A DNA stretch of 64,000 nucleotides. Origin: Paraspadella gotoi. Its lineage: Eukaryota > Chaetognatha. The notes below the pieces were generated by a model. The model did no database searches. It had not been told where the DNA came from and worked only from the letters and a program-made list of their open reading frames with translations. Where the stretch lies: positions 28,367,940 to 28,431,939 of the forward strand of contig CM119263.1 in assembly GCA_051294375.1 (NCBI GenBank), in the 5' to 3' direction. This document shows positions 1-11,139 of this stretch, piece after piece (within the stretch, counting starts at the first letter, position 1; every line of letters starts with the position of its first letter). The position numbers were made by a program, and so were the translations under genes.

Positions 1-71
1 AACAATTAGTGTTGCTGCACAGTACCAGTACTTGTACACATGCAGTCGCCATGCACACTCGCACTCGTTCC

Positions 72-490
72 AGGGGATGATTTCACTCACCGGGTGAGAC
101 AGCGATGAGGTCCTACGGGGGGAATAGTGGACACAGACGCTCTGCACACGGCGATCGAGTTGGCAGACGGAACCATATGGAGTAAGACCGTCGGCGAGAG
201 GAGTAACGGCGCCGTTGGGAGAATCAGCGGGAGAGACGTCCGGCATGGTGTAAGGAGTCCAATTAAAAATTTGATAAAAAACTGGGAACAAAAACATGAG
301 AAAAAGGAAACAAAGAAAAAACGAAAAGGGCGAAAACGAAGGAAGAAAAGGTCGATGGGGAGAGGGGGGGACACAAGGGACGAATGTTCTGAGGGAGCGA
401 GTGCAACAACGAGTGAAGGAGTCAACCGTGAGACGGGATGATTTCACTCAGCTGGTAAGACAGCGAGGAGGTCCTGCAGGGGGAATAGAA
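72..490. repeat. ~57 bp direct repeat bracketing ~300 bp
   Basis: A block at about 72-127 (ggatgatttcactcaccggg and following) recurs at about 434-490 with small differences. The DNA between them is purine-rich and has no convincing coding sequence; the open frames here are low-complexity Lys/Arg/Glu-rich. The arrangement could be a short terminal-repeat element or a local duplication. I do not recognise a family. Confidence 0.5.
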
Positions 491-940
491 GAATAAGTAA
501 TGAGGGATAGATAAGTTAAAGGTAAGTGAAATGATAAGATAAGAAAGAGCTCAAAATGAGCTGTGGGGGCGTTACTCGCAAAAACATGAGAGTCGAAACA
601 TGTCCGAATTAATAAATTCACTCGATGTTATAACGAAATTTTCCATTTCTCTATAAACTCTCCCAATTGACAAAAAAGAAAGTTCAAATACAATGTCAGC
701 TAACTTTTAATGAAATATAAAATTTAAAAATAAACTTACCACATTATTTTCATAGTTCTTTATTTTTTTTAATATTAGTATTTTATATACATTAAAAATC
801 GTCATCTCCGACATGAAAGATAAAATTAGACAAAAAAAAATGGTCATCACCATCGAATTCTTCAGACCTTATTACAGTAAAATGAATAGAGTTAATATCT
901 TATATTTTGTTATCTTAAAAAGCTCGACTCCTTAAGCTTC
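491..940. repeat. Dispersed repeat block shared with 1.6-2.1, 3.07-3.2 and 6.58-6.74 kb
   Basis: About 500-570 matches the centre of the fold-back at 1985-2130. About 590-700 (gagtcgaaacatgt and following) matches 3070-3200. About 770-935 (aaaatcgtcatctccgacat and following) matches 6590-6740. The block is a mosaic of a mobile or satellite-like family rather than a gene. A short run at 940-975 contains CCCTAA-type telomere-like motifs. Confidence 0.6.
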
Positions 941-1480
941 ACCACCCTAACCCTAAACCTCCCATAACCCTAAAATCCCGCTGACCCAAGTCGGCTAATG
1001 TAAAAATAAGCAGCTTTGGCCTTTTGTAAATTTCAAATTTTGTTAATTTTAACTTTTTCTTATAAAACTTTAAAAATTTAAATGAAATCTGTTAATATCA
1101 GTTTTAAAGAAATGATTATAAGTTGGTTTAAAAGAAAAAAGTTGAAACACAATTTTTTCCTCTTCAACCCAATCAAAGGCGAAACTTCGTGGGCTCCGCG
1201 TCGTTCGACCGACTATAGTATTTCCTCCTCTGCATCCCGATTCGCCGTACAAGGTATCATAAATATTAGTATTAATTAATATTTCTTAACGGAGAAATTT
1301 ATTACACATAATTACATAATACTTACACATTCATCTTTTTAATTATTATATATAAAAGCCAAATGTTCTTTTTTTATGTACGTAACTAAAATAACAAAAT
1401 GCATTTGTACAACTCTTCTTGTTTGGTTCCTTTTTGTCCGCTGAACAGTGAACACGCTTGTATCTTTAAAATCCCAATAA
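941..1480. other. AT-rich gene-free stretch
   Basis: Apart from the degenerate CCCTAA motifs at its start I see only AT-rich DNA and short open frames without recognisable protein features. Confidence 0.5.
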
Positions 1481-1629
1481 GTTGAATGGAAATGAACTCA
1501 CTAACGCCAGAAAGTGATAGAGTTCAATCGCTGTTTGGCTCGAATTTTAACATAAAAGATTTAGAGATGAAACGAAAAATTCGTTGTAATAGCAATTTTT
1601 ATTTTTATTATTTGGTAAAAAAAAATACA

Positions 1630-2460
1630 ATGTTTCGACTCTTAGTGTTTACGAGTCTTCATCAGCAAGTGAATTCAATAGACCAAATTTTTTAAAAACA
1701 TTAGTTTGAGAGAGAGGAGAAAGAAGAGAAAGAGAGTTTCCAACAAAGAATTGAGCAAGGATAGTGGTCAGATGTGAGGACAGGTGAAAGTAGGGAAAGA
1801 GAGAGCAAATGATTTTTGAAATGGTGAAAAGAAAGAGAAAGAGAGAGAGAGAGAGACAGGGATCAATACATTAGCAATGTACAAAGTTAAAAATTTTAGA
1901 AAAAACTAAATATTTAACAAAAGTAATAATAAATTAATTGTTAGCTGATGATTGTTAGTAAGAAAAATGAAATAGAAGAATAAGTGATGAGGATAGATAA
2001 GTTAAAGATAAGTGAAATAGTAAGGTAAGAAAGAGCTGGGGGGGCGCCAGCTCATTTTTGAGCTCTTTTCTTACCTTTACTATTTTACTTATCTTTAACT
2101 TATCTATCCCTCATCACTTATTCTTCTATTTCATTTTCTCTTACTAACAATCATCAGCTAACAATTAATTTATTATTACTTTTGTTAAATATTTAGTTTT
2201 TTTCTAAAATTTTTCACTTGTTGTACATTGCCTAATGTATTGATCCCTGTCTCCTCTCTCTCTCTCTCTCTTTCTCTTTCTTTCCACCAATTTCAAAATC
2301 ATTTGCTCTCTCTTTCCCTACTTTCACCTGTCCTCACATCTGACCACTATCCTTGCTCATTTCTTTGTTGGAAACTCTCTCTTTCTCTCTTTCTCTCTAA
2401 ACTAATGTTTTTAAAAATTTGGTCTATTGAATTCACTTGCTGATGAAGACTCGTAACACT
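1630..2460. repeat. Fold-back (inverted repeat) with ~400 bp arms
   Basis: The left arm (about 1630-2040) and right arm (about 2045-2460) are reverse complements with few mismatches. Examples are agtgaattcaatagacc on the left against ggtctattgaattcact on the right, and matching GA-rich and CT-rich tracts. The centre is a G-run followed by gcgccagctc with almost no spacer. The left arm continues outward to about 1540, and its match resumes at 3065-3140, as if the right arm carries a ~600 bp insertion (2460-3065). Probably a fold-back or MITE-like element; no coding capacity is visible. Confidence 0.75.
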
Positions 2461-3064
2461 AAGATAGGGGGAGACTAACTCAATAAGGTGGTTAAGAAAT
2501 TGAATTAAGCACCTCCTCAAACGAAAATTTTAGACATTTTAAAAATTTGAATTGACAAATTTTTTATATTACTCCATACTCCATATATTAATTTTTAATA
2601 TTTATTTATAATAGAAGGCTAAAATTTTTTTTTGGATTTTTTGATTTTTAAGATCAGATTCACGTAGCTTGCAAAAAGTTGTCTACACAAAGTATAATTC
2701 TTTTTCGATATTTTGATCATAAGTATGTGAAAATATGAAATACTATTTATAATCATCATCATCATCATTTTTCAATAATTTTATTACTTTTTCTTAATTT
2801 TGACCAGAAAGAAACATAAATTTTTTTTGAAAGTTGTAGTTAAATTTTTTATTTAACTTTTTATGCTCTATCAGAATCCATCAAAAGTTAAGATTGATTA
2901 AAAAAAATTTTATCATTATTATGTAATATTGTAATTTTAATAGCAACAATAAAAGCATTAAAATCGAACTTTTTTAAAAAATTCTTTTTTTACCTAAAAG
3001 TAGACTTCAAGACTAAAGTTTTGAACCCCCGCCCCTATTGAATTTAATTTCATAGTAGATTTCT
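2461..3064. other. AT-rich insertion inside the fold-back right arm
   Basis: This gene-free AT-rich stretch separates two pieces that are contiguous, in reverse complement, at 1540-1640. I see no open frame or terminal repeats that identify it. Confidence 0.4.
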
Positions 3065-4958
3065 AACTAAGAGTCGAAACATGTACAATAATAAAAATAA
3101 AAATTGCTATTACAACAGAATTTTTCGTTATAATCTCTAAACTATTTTAAATAGCAAAAAAGAAAGTCAAAATACAACATAAAAGATAAATTAAATTTTA
3201 ATTATTCTTTTCACAGAAATGTTTAAATCTTTATATTTTAGTTAAATTAATTATATATTTCTTGAGTATTTGTTAAAATTTAATTTTTTTTAATAAATTT
3301 ATTACAAAATTTACATGAATCTACACGGTTCTTTTTATAGGAGGAAAAAGAAAATCTAAATATACCATTTCTGGAAAAGATGAAAAACCTGAAAGGTTGC
3401 TGTCAGGACAAGAGCTTGGGCTAAATCGAAAAATTATTTCAAACTCATTTTTTTTAATTGCATTTGAAGTTGGTAAGTTAATTTTTGAGAAAATTTGATG
3501 ACTTTTGTACTAATTTTGCAAAATATAGACTCAATTCAAACATCTATATGTCAAACGATATCAGTAAACCGAGAGCTTATATTTAAGACCACTCCCAGCT
3601 TTCTGCGACTTTTGGCTAAAAAGTTATTAATCAAAATATGTTATTTTTTCTTTAAAAAAGTAATGAAATGGTGAATATTATTGAGAATATAATAAGACTT
3701 TAATCTAAAATAATTGAGGATACCTACGAGTGCTATAGACATTTTTTTTTCAATTAATTCATAAATAAAATTTTTCTTCAAGCTTAAATATAGGCACATC
3801 ATCCCCCCAAAAAATTGAAAAAATATTAATTAAAATTTTTAATAATTTACCATAATGATATGATATAATTTTACTCAATATATATGGACTAGAAACTATA
3901 GGATGTGACCTTCATTTTGAGCCTATTGCCAACTCTTTATGATAAATATTTATTGAGATACTACCAAAAAAGCCCTAAAAATCTTTAAAAAATATAATTT
4001 TTAATTTATTTAAGTCATTTTTCAGTTCATATATGACTTATTTTAAGTCAAATGATTTTATTCAGCAGATTAAAGAGTAAGGCACATATAAAATACAATT
4101 AGTAGTATTATTTTATAATAATTTAATCAGGACAATTAATTTTCAGCCAATTTTTACCAAAATTACAACTTTTAATTTTTACAGCAACAAAGGACTAAAA
4201 AAAGTAAAAAATTTTTGATGATAAAATCTGTAAGCCAAAAGACCTTAGAATGTATCATATAGGATTAAAAAATTTTCTTATAAAGATTTAAAAATAAAAA
4301 AATTATATATATAAATTAAAGATTGAAGAAAAATAATGATATTACAGTTAGTTTTATATTATTGATCATGATTCTATGTTAGAAAAGATAGCCATCTTTT
4401 TTAACCACTAATTATTAAAAGTTTTAGTTACTTAAAAGAGTAAGTAATTTTTTTTAAAAAAATTTATATTATAAAAACTCTCTTCCTTATAAAAAAATCG
4501 ATAATTTGGTAAGAAATAAACAAGTTTGAGCAAACAATGTCGGATCTGCCTACGAAAAATAATTAATTAATTAATCGATTAATTAATTAATTAATTATAA
4601 TATTTAATTATAAATTTATATACAGCTTATCATCATCAATGTCCTTAAAATGAAGTAAATGTGACTTATATTTTTCCATTTAAACTCATTTCCACTGGCA
4701 CAATTCCGTCAAAACTTTATATCTAGCTTCTTCACAAACTTTCCTTCCCACTCACAAAATTTCATCTCAATCTATTATGGGTAAATAAGTAAAAAGAGTC
4801 AAGTAAATGTGACTCATATTTTTTTCATTTAAACTCATTTCCACTTGTACCGAAACTTTATATCAAGCTTCGTCACACATTTTCCTACCCCCACACAAAA
4901 TTGAACTCAATCTATCCATCCAATTATGATTAATTAGAGTATTTATTTGTTAAAATGT

Positions 4959-5243
4959 GGATAAGGCGCTAAGTGGGCTGAAGATGACTATCCGTAACTT
5001 CTATAACCCCCTTTAGTAGCCATGGAACGGGTCCTGGGCTTGGAACCAGGCTTGAGGGGTTGCCACGCCCCAAGGCGGCTTACGGCCGTCCTCACGCTTC
5101 CCACAGGGTAGGTACTGGGTTGGGATTGAACCCGGTACCTAGTGGTCATGAGCTGATGGCTTTACTCAATGAGCCACCGGGTCAGGACTGAAGGTGTCAT
5201 GCTTATAGGCGGGGTGAACCTAGGCAATGCCCGACTACATGCC
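4959..5243 (-). mobile_element. tRNA-derived SINE-like unit, copy 1
   Basis: Read on the minus strand, the head carries a pol III A-box-like word (TGGCTCATTGAG, about 5165-5176) and a B-box-like word (GGGTTCAATCCC, about 5122-5133) at tRNA-like spacing. A ~170 bp non-tRNA body follows. This combination is the hallmark of tRNA-derived SINEs. The unit is repeated almost exactly at 5359-5642. A full tRNA cloverleaf does not fold convincingly, so I do not call a functional tRNA. Confidence 0.6.
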
Positions 5244-5358
5244 CCCCAGATTGTAACCCACCCTGCACTGCTTCCAGTGGAGGGAGGGAGCAATCTTCAG
5301 CACGTCCATGGGCCTGGAATCAGAAGGTTGGAATACGCTCGACAGGATGGGCTCACCA

Positions 5359-5642
5359 GTGTGGATAAGGCGCTAAGTGGGCTGAAGATGACTATCCGTA
5401 ACTTCTATAACCCCCTTTAGTAGCCATGGAACGGGTCCTGGGCTTGGAACCAGGCTTGAGGGGTTGCCACGCCCCCAAGGCGGCTTACGGCCGTCCTCAC
5501 GCTTCCCACAGGGTAGGTACTGGGTTGGGATTGAACCGGTACCTAGTGGTCATGAGCTGATGGCTTTACTCAATGAGCCACCGGGTCAGGACTGAAGGTG
5601 TCATGCTTATAGCGGGGTGAACCTAGGCAATGCCCGACTACA
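5359..5642 (-). mobile_element. tRNA-derived SINE-like unit, copy 2
   Basis: This is a near-identical direct copy of 4959-5243, differing by a few single-base indels. It lies after a ~115 bp GC-richer spacer (5244-5358), so the duplicated period is about 400 bp. The same A-box-like and B-box-like words are present on the minus strand. Confidence 0.6.
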
Positions 5643-6257
5643 AAAATAAGTAAAAAGATTTTAGTAAATGCGACTTAAGGTTTTTCTATTTAAACTCATA
5701 TCCACTCACACGATTCCGTTGAAACTTTATATCCAGCTTCATCACACATGTTCCTACCCATACACAAAATTTCATTCCGATCCAACCAGCCAATCACGAG
5801 TTATTGGGGCTTTTTGCTAAGGTGGACGGATGGATGGATTGATTGACTGATTAATTAATTATTGATTAATTAATTGGCTAATTGATTAATTAACTGATTA
5901 ATTATTTGATTTATTATTACATCCTGCATATACATTTAATATAAAAGGAAAAAAATCATAATCAATTAGTGTAACAGGTTTTTTGTTTTTTTCCATTTAA
6001 ACTCATTTCCACTCAAACGATTCCATCGAAACTTGGTTTCCTGTTCAATCACACACTTTCCTACTCACATACAAAATTCCAGGTCAATCGCCCCATCCAC
6101 TCGTGAGCAATTGGTGTTCAAATCGTGAATTATATTTTTTTGTTTTTCCATTTAAACTCATTTCAACTTGGACGATTCCATCGAAACTTTATATCCAGCT
6201 CAATCCCACAATTCCCTACCCACACACAAAATTTCATTCAAATCCATCCATCCAATC

Positions 6258-7548
6258 ACGAGTAATTGGTGTTTTTTGCTAAGGTAGATGGACGGACAGA
6301 CGGACGGACATCAATTTTTTTGCATAATTTATCATAATTCGATGTTCTGACATGATATAAGTTAGTGCCCGACAATATTAAGGGGGCTAACCGACGGACC
6401 GACAAAGTGAATTATATAGTCGGGATCTGCTGATATGCAGATCCGACTAAAAAAAATTTTCACTTAGCCTAAGCTCTTATCCTGACAGTAAGGTTTCAGA
6501 TATTCATCATTTCAGAAATGGTATATTTAGATTTTCTTTTTCCTCTTATAAACCGTGTCTATAGTTGTGCTATTTTATGATAACTTTATATACTTTAAAA
6601 ATCGTCATTTCCGACAAGAAAGATAAAATTATACAAAAAAATTGTCATCACCATCTAATTCTACAGACTTGCATATACTAAAATAGCTATGTACCTTATT
6701 CAATTTGTTATACTTTGTTATTTTTAAACTCCCTAACACTGAATCTACACTGAATTTGAAGAGTTGCAGCCTAAACGACTGCAATAATATTGATTTAAAA
6801 ATTTGATTAGCAATCTTAAAAACATTTGTAAAAATGTAGTTGAGAGTAATTTTAATAAACGCGTTCCAGTTAAAAAGAATTTAGGGTTCAAGTTTAAAAA
6901 CGTTTCATTTTCAAGGATACAAGTTGAAATTTAAAAATTTCTCTCTATTACATTTTTCTAATTCACTAATAAAAAATTCTTAAAAAATATCAGATAGATT
7001 GGCTTTTTTGTTTGACCTGCAACAGTGAGTCAAAGCAGAAACAGAGGCTATTTATAAAGGGTAAGTAGACGAAGCCAGATTCCTCTTCCGGAATCCTCTT
7101 CTTCCTCTTCTGGAACCTTCCTTTCTTCTTCCGGAAACTATTGTTCCTTTTCTGGATTTGGCTTCAAAAATCCCGTTCGAAATCATTCCAGAATCTTCTT
7201 CCTCTTCCGGAATTCTGTTTCCGGGTTTCATTCCTCTGTGATGCTAATATGTTATTAAATATTTTATTTTTAAATTTTTTTAGGTGAACACGTCATATTC
7301 ATGTATAGTAGGAAGGACTAAAATTGCTCTAAGGTATTTGTAGCATCGATTTAATAATAACGAGTTTGAGCAAACAACGTCGGTAATTATACGATATGAC
7401 TAAATATAGGTTAATTAAATTCACTTATATTATGTCAGAATATCGAATTATGATAAATTATGCAAAAAAACGATGTCCGTCCATCCGTCTGTCTGTTCGT
7501 CTGTCTTCGTCCATCCGTCTCACCTTAGCAAAAAACTATAATTGGAGT
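6258..7548. repeat. Inverted repeat element (arms 6258-6370 and 7425-7548)
   Basis: The left arm (ttttttgctaaggtagatgg and following, with ggacggacagacgg) is the reverse complement of the right arm (ccgtccatccgtctgtctgt and following). The interior includes a copy of the dispersed block 770-935 and an array of cttccggaa-like words at 7080-7220. No transposase frame is visible. Confidence 0.6.
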
Positions 7549-7608
7549 ATAATGCTAAGTTTAATTTTCCACCAATAGTGAGATTAAAGTAAAATAAAGA
7601 ACAACCTT

Positions 7609-7804
7609 CCTCAGCCTCATCGAGAAAGAGTTGAGAGCTGCGGGCGGGATTGTCGTTCTCGACGCCGACGAGGAAGACGCCCAGCGAGCCTCCCTCTTCC
7701 TGGTGGAATACCTTCAATCCGCCTTCAATTTTGTCACTCTGGATGACTGCTTTTGAGTTTATTAAGGGGAAGGTGAAGACAACGTTGCGTGACGCGAAAT
7801 GCAT
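7609..7804 (-). CDS. Candidate single internal exon, unrecognised protein
   Basis: Read on the minus strand, a ~65-codon open segment starts just after an AG (7805-7806) and ends near a possible GT donor after GAGGAAG. Its peptide contains the segments VVFTFPLINSKAVIQS and GGSLGVFLVGVENDNPA. It is compositionally balanced and uses C/G-ending codons like the verified exons elsewhere in this window, unlike the surrounding AT-rich DNA. The overlapping plus-strand frame is less protein-like. I do not recognise the family. No partner exons are evident nearby, the acceptor has a poor polypyrimidine tract and the donor (GTTGTT) is weak, so it could be an exon of a gene with long introns or a decayed fragment. 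Confidence 0.4.
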
Positions 7805-7868
7805 CTGTTATTTGTGTGTTTACTTGTTTGCTTTTGAAAAAACGGTAAAACAATTCAATAATCAGTAA

Positions 7869-8700
7869 ATTTTTTTAGTCGTCCATATAAATAGCCAAAA
7901 TAAGGAAGAGAGAGAATCTTCAGAATCGGTAATAAAGAGAGATAATGAAAGTAGGATCGACCGCAAAACCCGTACACATTGACACTGGCGTGTTTATGAA
8001 AATAGAAAATCATTTTATCCAGCGTGAGTTTGAGGGATTGTAACGCAACTATCCAAGTATTTTGATGTGTAGTAATTTTCTTTCACTCATTTTCTTCTTA
8101 CTAATCTCTCTCTTCTCATTTTACTCAATCAAAATCTTCCCACTGTTTGTTCTCTTCTTTCCTTATCTTCCCCTTCTCTCATTTTTTCCATTTTCGCCTC
8201 TGGGAGACTTTTTTAAATTTCTCCCTAAAACGGATCATGTTCTTCCGTCCCTAAGATCCAAATTTTATGGCTTCACTTTATTACTTTTATAGAAAGAAGT
8301 AAATCGAGAAAACTTCTGGGCTCAGGAATGGGGGACGTGGGGTAAGGAAGGGGCAAAGTGGAAATGAAGATTTATCGTCGACTTAAGTGTTGTCTTCGTC
8401 TTCGAATATTAGAGTTGGGGGTCGAAAGTTTTTGTCATTTGAACAAAGGGATCGATCATATTCAATATATTTTTCTTGAGAAGTGCTTGTAATTTTTTTG
8501 GGCTGTTGAGATTAAGATAAATAAAAATATTTAGATAAAAGAAAAAAAAGAAAAATAATAAAACCACTTAAATTGCAGAAATATTTTAAGATCTAAAAAA
8601 AAACTTTCGTTTTTCTTAATAAGAAATTTGTTGCATTCTTTAACAATTTCACTGTTTTGCTTTTCGAAAATTTTAATTTCTCTCTTTCTTAACTTCAACC
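7869..8700. other. Gene-free AT- and pyrimidine-rich stretch
   Basis: Only low-complexity pyrimidine-rich open frames (about 8060-8290) are present. No exon-like composition or recognisable motif is seen. Confidence 0.5.
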
Positions 8701-8744
8701 TCACCCAGTCCTCATCTCGTCCTTACCCTCCGTCTCTTCCTCCG

Positions 8745-8880
8745 CCAGGAGTGAACCTCGCTGAGTTTGAAAGGAAAAGTTCACTTTTTAGTCTCGAGGT
8801 CACGGGTTCGATTCCGACCACGTGAAAAATCTGAAACTCACGGAATGGGATTTCCCGTCCGACAGATTGTTTACTTTTGG
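8745..8880 (+). mobile_element. tRNA-like SINE relic
   Basis: A perfect B-box word (GGTTCGATTCC, about 8804-8815) follows a weak A-box-like stretch (cctcgctgagtttg). The T-arm does not pair well, so this is not a functional tRNA. The downstream body (ctgaaactcacggaatggga) resembles the tail after a second B box at about 19050-19060, which suggests one SINE family. Confidence 0.4.
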
Positions 8881-9099
8881 GAAATAAACAAATAAAATAA
8901 ACCACAAATATTATGTTTCTTTACGGAAGGTGGGACGACTAGGACGTCGGCCAAGCGACAACAGACCGACAAAATCTGACCTTTGGGCGAAGATGCTTTT
9001 GTGATATACAATTCAAACAGTTATAAATATATTTTAGAACTACAATGGTATGAAATCGAAGTACATTGAGAGATAATCAACTAGAAAGTGTGAGAGTCT

Positions 9100-9130
9100 T
9101 GAATGAATGAATGAATGAATGAATGAACGG
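9100..9130 (+). repeat. (GAAT)n microsatellite
   Basis: A short perfect run of the tetranucleotide gaat/atga, about six units. Confidence 0.8.
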
Positions 9131-9750
9131 CTCAACTAACCATAGCTCGAAAAAATAAGGGGCAAGATAGCTTGAATGGATAGTTTTCATTGAGGTTCTA
9201 CCAATTTCATACAAATAAAACTGTTTTATGGACAACAAAATCCAGGGAAGGTTTAACTTCAGAAAGACGCCCATTAAACCCCTAATAAAAAACCTTCAGA
9301 AAAAAGAAAGCAAATTCTCCATATCTCCTCCCCCTCCCCAGACGGGAAAAGGAATGTATTAATTTGTGACGCTGAGGTTTTTCTTTCCTTATTTACACTC
9401 GAACCGGGTTGGCGCCATTTTTTTTCCTTTCTCTTTTTCCCCCTCTCGCCAACGATTAGCGGTTCCGCCTACCAACGCCGCCAAGCGGCTTTAGTTCCTC
9501 CTATTTTTCAGCCTCAGACAAAAGAACAACAAGCGGTTTGCCTTTGAAATTAATCATTGCTCTTTTTTTCTCCAAATCTTTGCTGGTTTCTTTTTAGGTT
9601 TTTTTTATTTCTATTCTGTTCCTCTGTCGTTTTTACCTTTTAAAACTTCCTTTTCTTTCTAAACTATCTCGCTCTCACTCGTTTTTACCTTTTAAAACTT
9701 CCTTTCCTTTCTAAACTATCTCGCTCTCACTCATTTTTACCTTTTAAAAC

Positions 9751-10695
9751 ATGATGAAACTGAGTTTTTTTTCTTTTTTTTTTATCGCTGGACGAAATTG
9801 GGTTCATAGAAAAACAAGAAAAATGATAAAAAATGATAAGAAACGAAGGAAAGAAAAAAAAAACGAAAAAATATTTTTAAAAATCCCGGACTTACTGTTC
9901 TTTTTTTTTCTTCTTTTTTCTTTTCGTTTTTCTCTTCTTTTCTTTTCTTTTGTTTTTTTCTTTTTTCTTTTCTTTTTTTCCTATTTTTCTTTTTTTTTCT
10001 TTCTTTTACTTATTTCCTTTTTTTTACCTTTTTTTTCTTTACTTCAACTTTTTATATACTTTTTTTTTCTTTTTGCAGAAACATACCGCCAGTACCGCCT
10101 CTCTCCTTTCTTTTTCATTTCTTTTTTTTTACTTAAAATATTTCTTAGAAATAAAATAACTTATCTTAAACCTTTCTTTTCATTATTTTTCCTGAATCAG
10201 AATCTTGTTTTCTTTTGGGAAAAATTCTTTTCTTCCGTAATTTTCTTTCACTTTTTCTTCCTTCTTTCTCTCCTTGCCTTATCTCCTTTTCCCCTTCCCT
10301 CCTTTCCTTTTTATTCTTCTCCTCCATTCCTGCCTCCCTCCTTTCCTCTCCCCCTTTACTTTATTTCCTTTCCTCCTTTCCTCCCTTCTCATCTCCCGCC
10401 TTCCCCTCTTCCCCACGTCCCCTCCCACCAGAATTCCCCCCCTTCTCTCAAGATTATTTTCCTCCTATTTTTCTTAGGTTGTTTTTCTTTTAGCTTCATT
10501 GTTTTCTCTTTTCCCGCGTCTTTTTTTTCGTTTTGTTTTGGTTTTCGTTTTCGTTTTTTTAAATTTTATTTTGTTTTGTTTATGTTTGTTTTCTCTCGTC
10601 ATCGTCTAACCCTCGACGTTTCACACGCGAAGGATTCATTCTTCTCTCACGCTGATAATTGCCTCGTGATCCTCGGGAGACCCTTTAAAGATTAA
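9751..10695. repeat. ~900 bp polypyrimidine tract (T/C-rich)
   Basis: Nearly pure T/C sequence runs from about 9895 to 10600. It keeps a 314-codon frame open only because TTT, TTC, CTT, CCT and TCT codons cannot form stops, so the apparent Phe/Leu/Ser/Pro protein is an artefact of composition. Such tracts can form triplex (H-DNA). It is not a gene. Confidence 0.85.
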
Positions 10696-10979
10696 CCCCC
10701 CCCCTCCCCTCCTCTTCACCCCCTCTCTCCCACACTCCTCCCCATAAGACGTAATAATCCCAGCTAGACGGGATATCCAAAGTCTGATGGGGGTAATCCC
10801 TCCCTCTGAGTCTGATGGAGGTAATCCTGATCAGACGGGAAACCAGATGAACTAATCCTTACGAAGCAAAAAAAAAAAAAAAAAAATCCTCCGCTCATCA
10901 TTTCCTCATAAAAGTTATAGCCATGTTTTTTTTTAGATTAAATTCAGAATTATGTTAGTTTTAAATTTAAAAATTAGGT

Positions 10980-11135
10980 CAGGAGTTAGGGTTATGGATT
11001 AGAATAAGAATTAGAGTTAGGGTTAGGGATTAGAATAAGAATTAGAGTTAGGGTTAGGGATTAGAATAAGAATTAGAGTTAGGGTAAGGGATTAGAATAA
11101 GAATTAGAGTTACGGTTATGGATTAGAATAAGAAT
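10980..11135 (+). repeat. 30 bp minisatellite with telomere-like TTAGGG words
   Basis: Four to five copies of a 30 bp unit (ggttagggattagaataaga plus aattagagtta) run in direct tandem. The embedded GGTTAGGG words resemble telomeric repeats but are spaced by non-telomeric sequence, so this is a minisatellite rather than a telomere. Confidence 0.85.
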
Positions 11136-11139
11136 CATT

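Larger units (their letters stand above)
4650..6310. repeat. Interrupted tandem array of a ~160-190 bp repeat
   Basis: At least five degenerate copies start near 4660, 4800, 5640, 5945 and 6120. Each contains aaactcatttccact, cgaaactttatatccagctt and cacacaaaatttcat in the same order. The SINE-like units at 4959-5642 interrupt the array. Single relatives occur at about 57240-57340 and, inverted, at about 55735-55815. It behaves as a dispersed, partly tandem repeat and is non-coding. Confidence 0.7.
3325..6560. repeat. Inverted ~100 bp blocks enclosing ~3 kb of nested repeats
   Basis: The block at about 3325-3425 (ggaggaaaaagaaaatctaa and following, ending near the word ctgtcaggacaagagcttgg) is the reverse complement of about 6463-6560. 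Together they bracket ~3 kb of AT-rich DNA, the tandem ~160-190 bp repeats and the SINE-like units. No transposase-like frame is visible, so this would be a non-autonomous or composite element. A shared edge motif, gtttgagcaaacaa, occurs near 4529 and 7354 and in reverse near 36020. Confidence 0.5.

Noticed and set aside
5169-5420. 83-codon open frame
   Set aside because: It lies across the tandem SINE-like units and their spacer, with no protein features.
8745-8825. Possible functional tRNA gene
   Set aside because: The B-box word is perfect but the T-arm and acceptor stems do not pair; it fits a SINE relic better.
9751-10695. 314-codon Phe/Leu/Ser-rich plus-strand frame, apparently a membrane protein
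   Set aside because: It is a translation of a near-pure T/C tract; several frames are equally open and none has protein-like composition.
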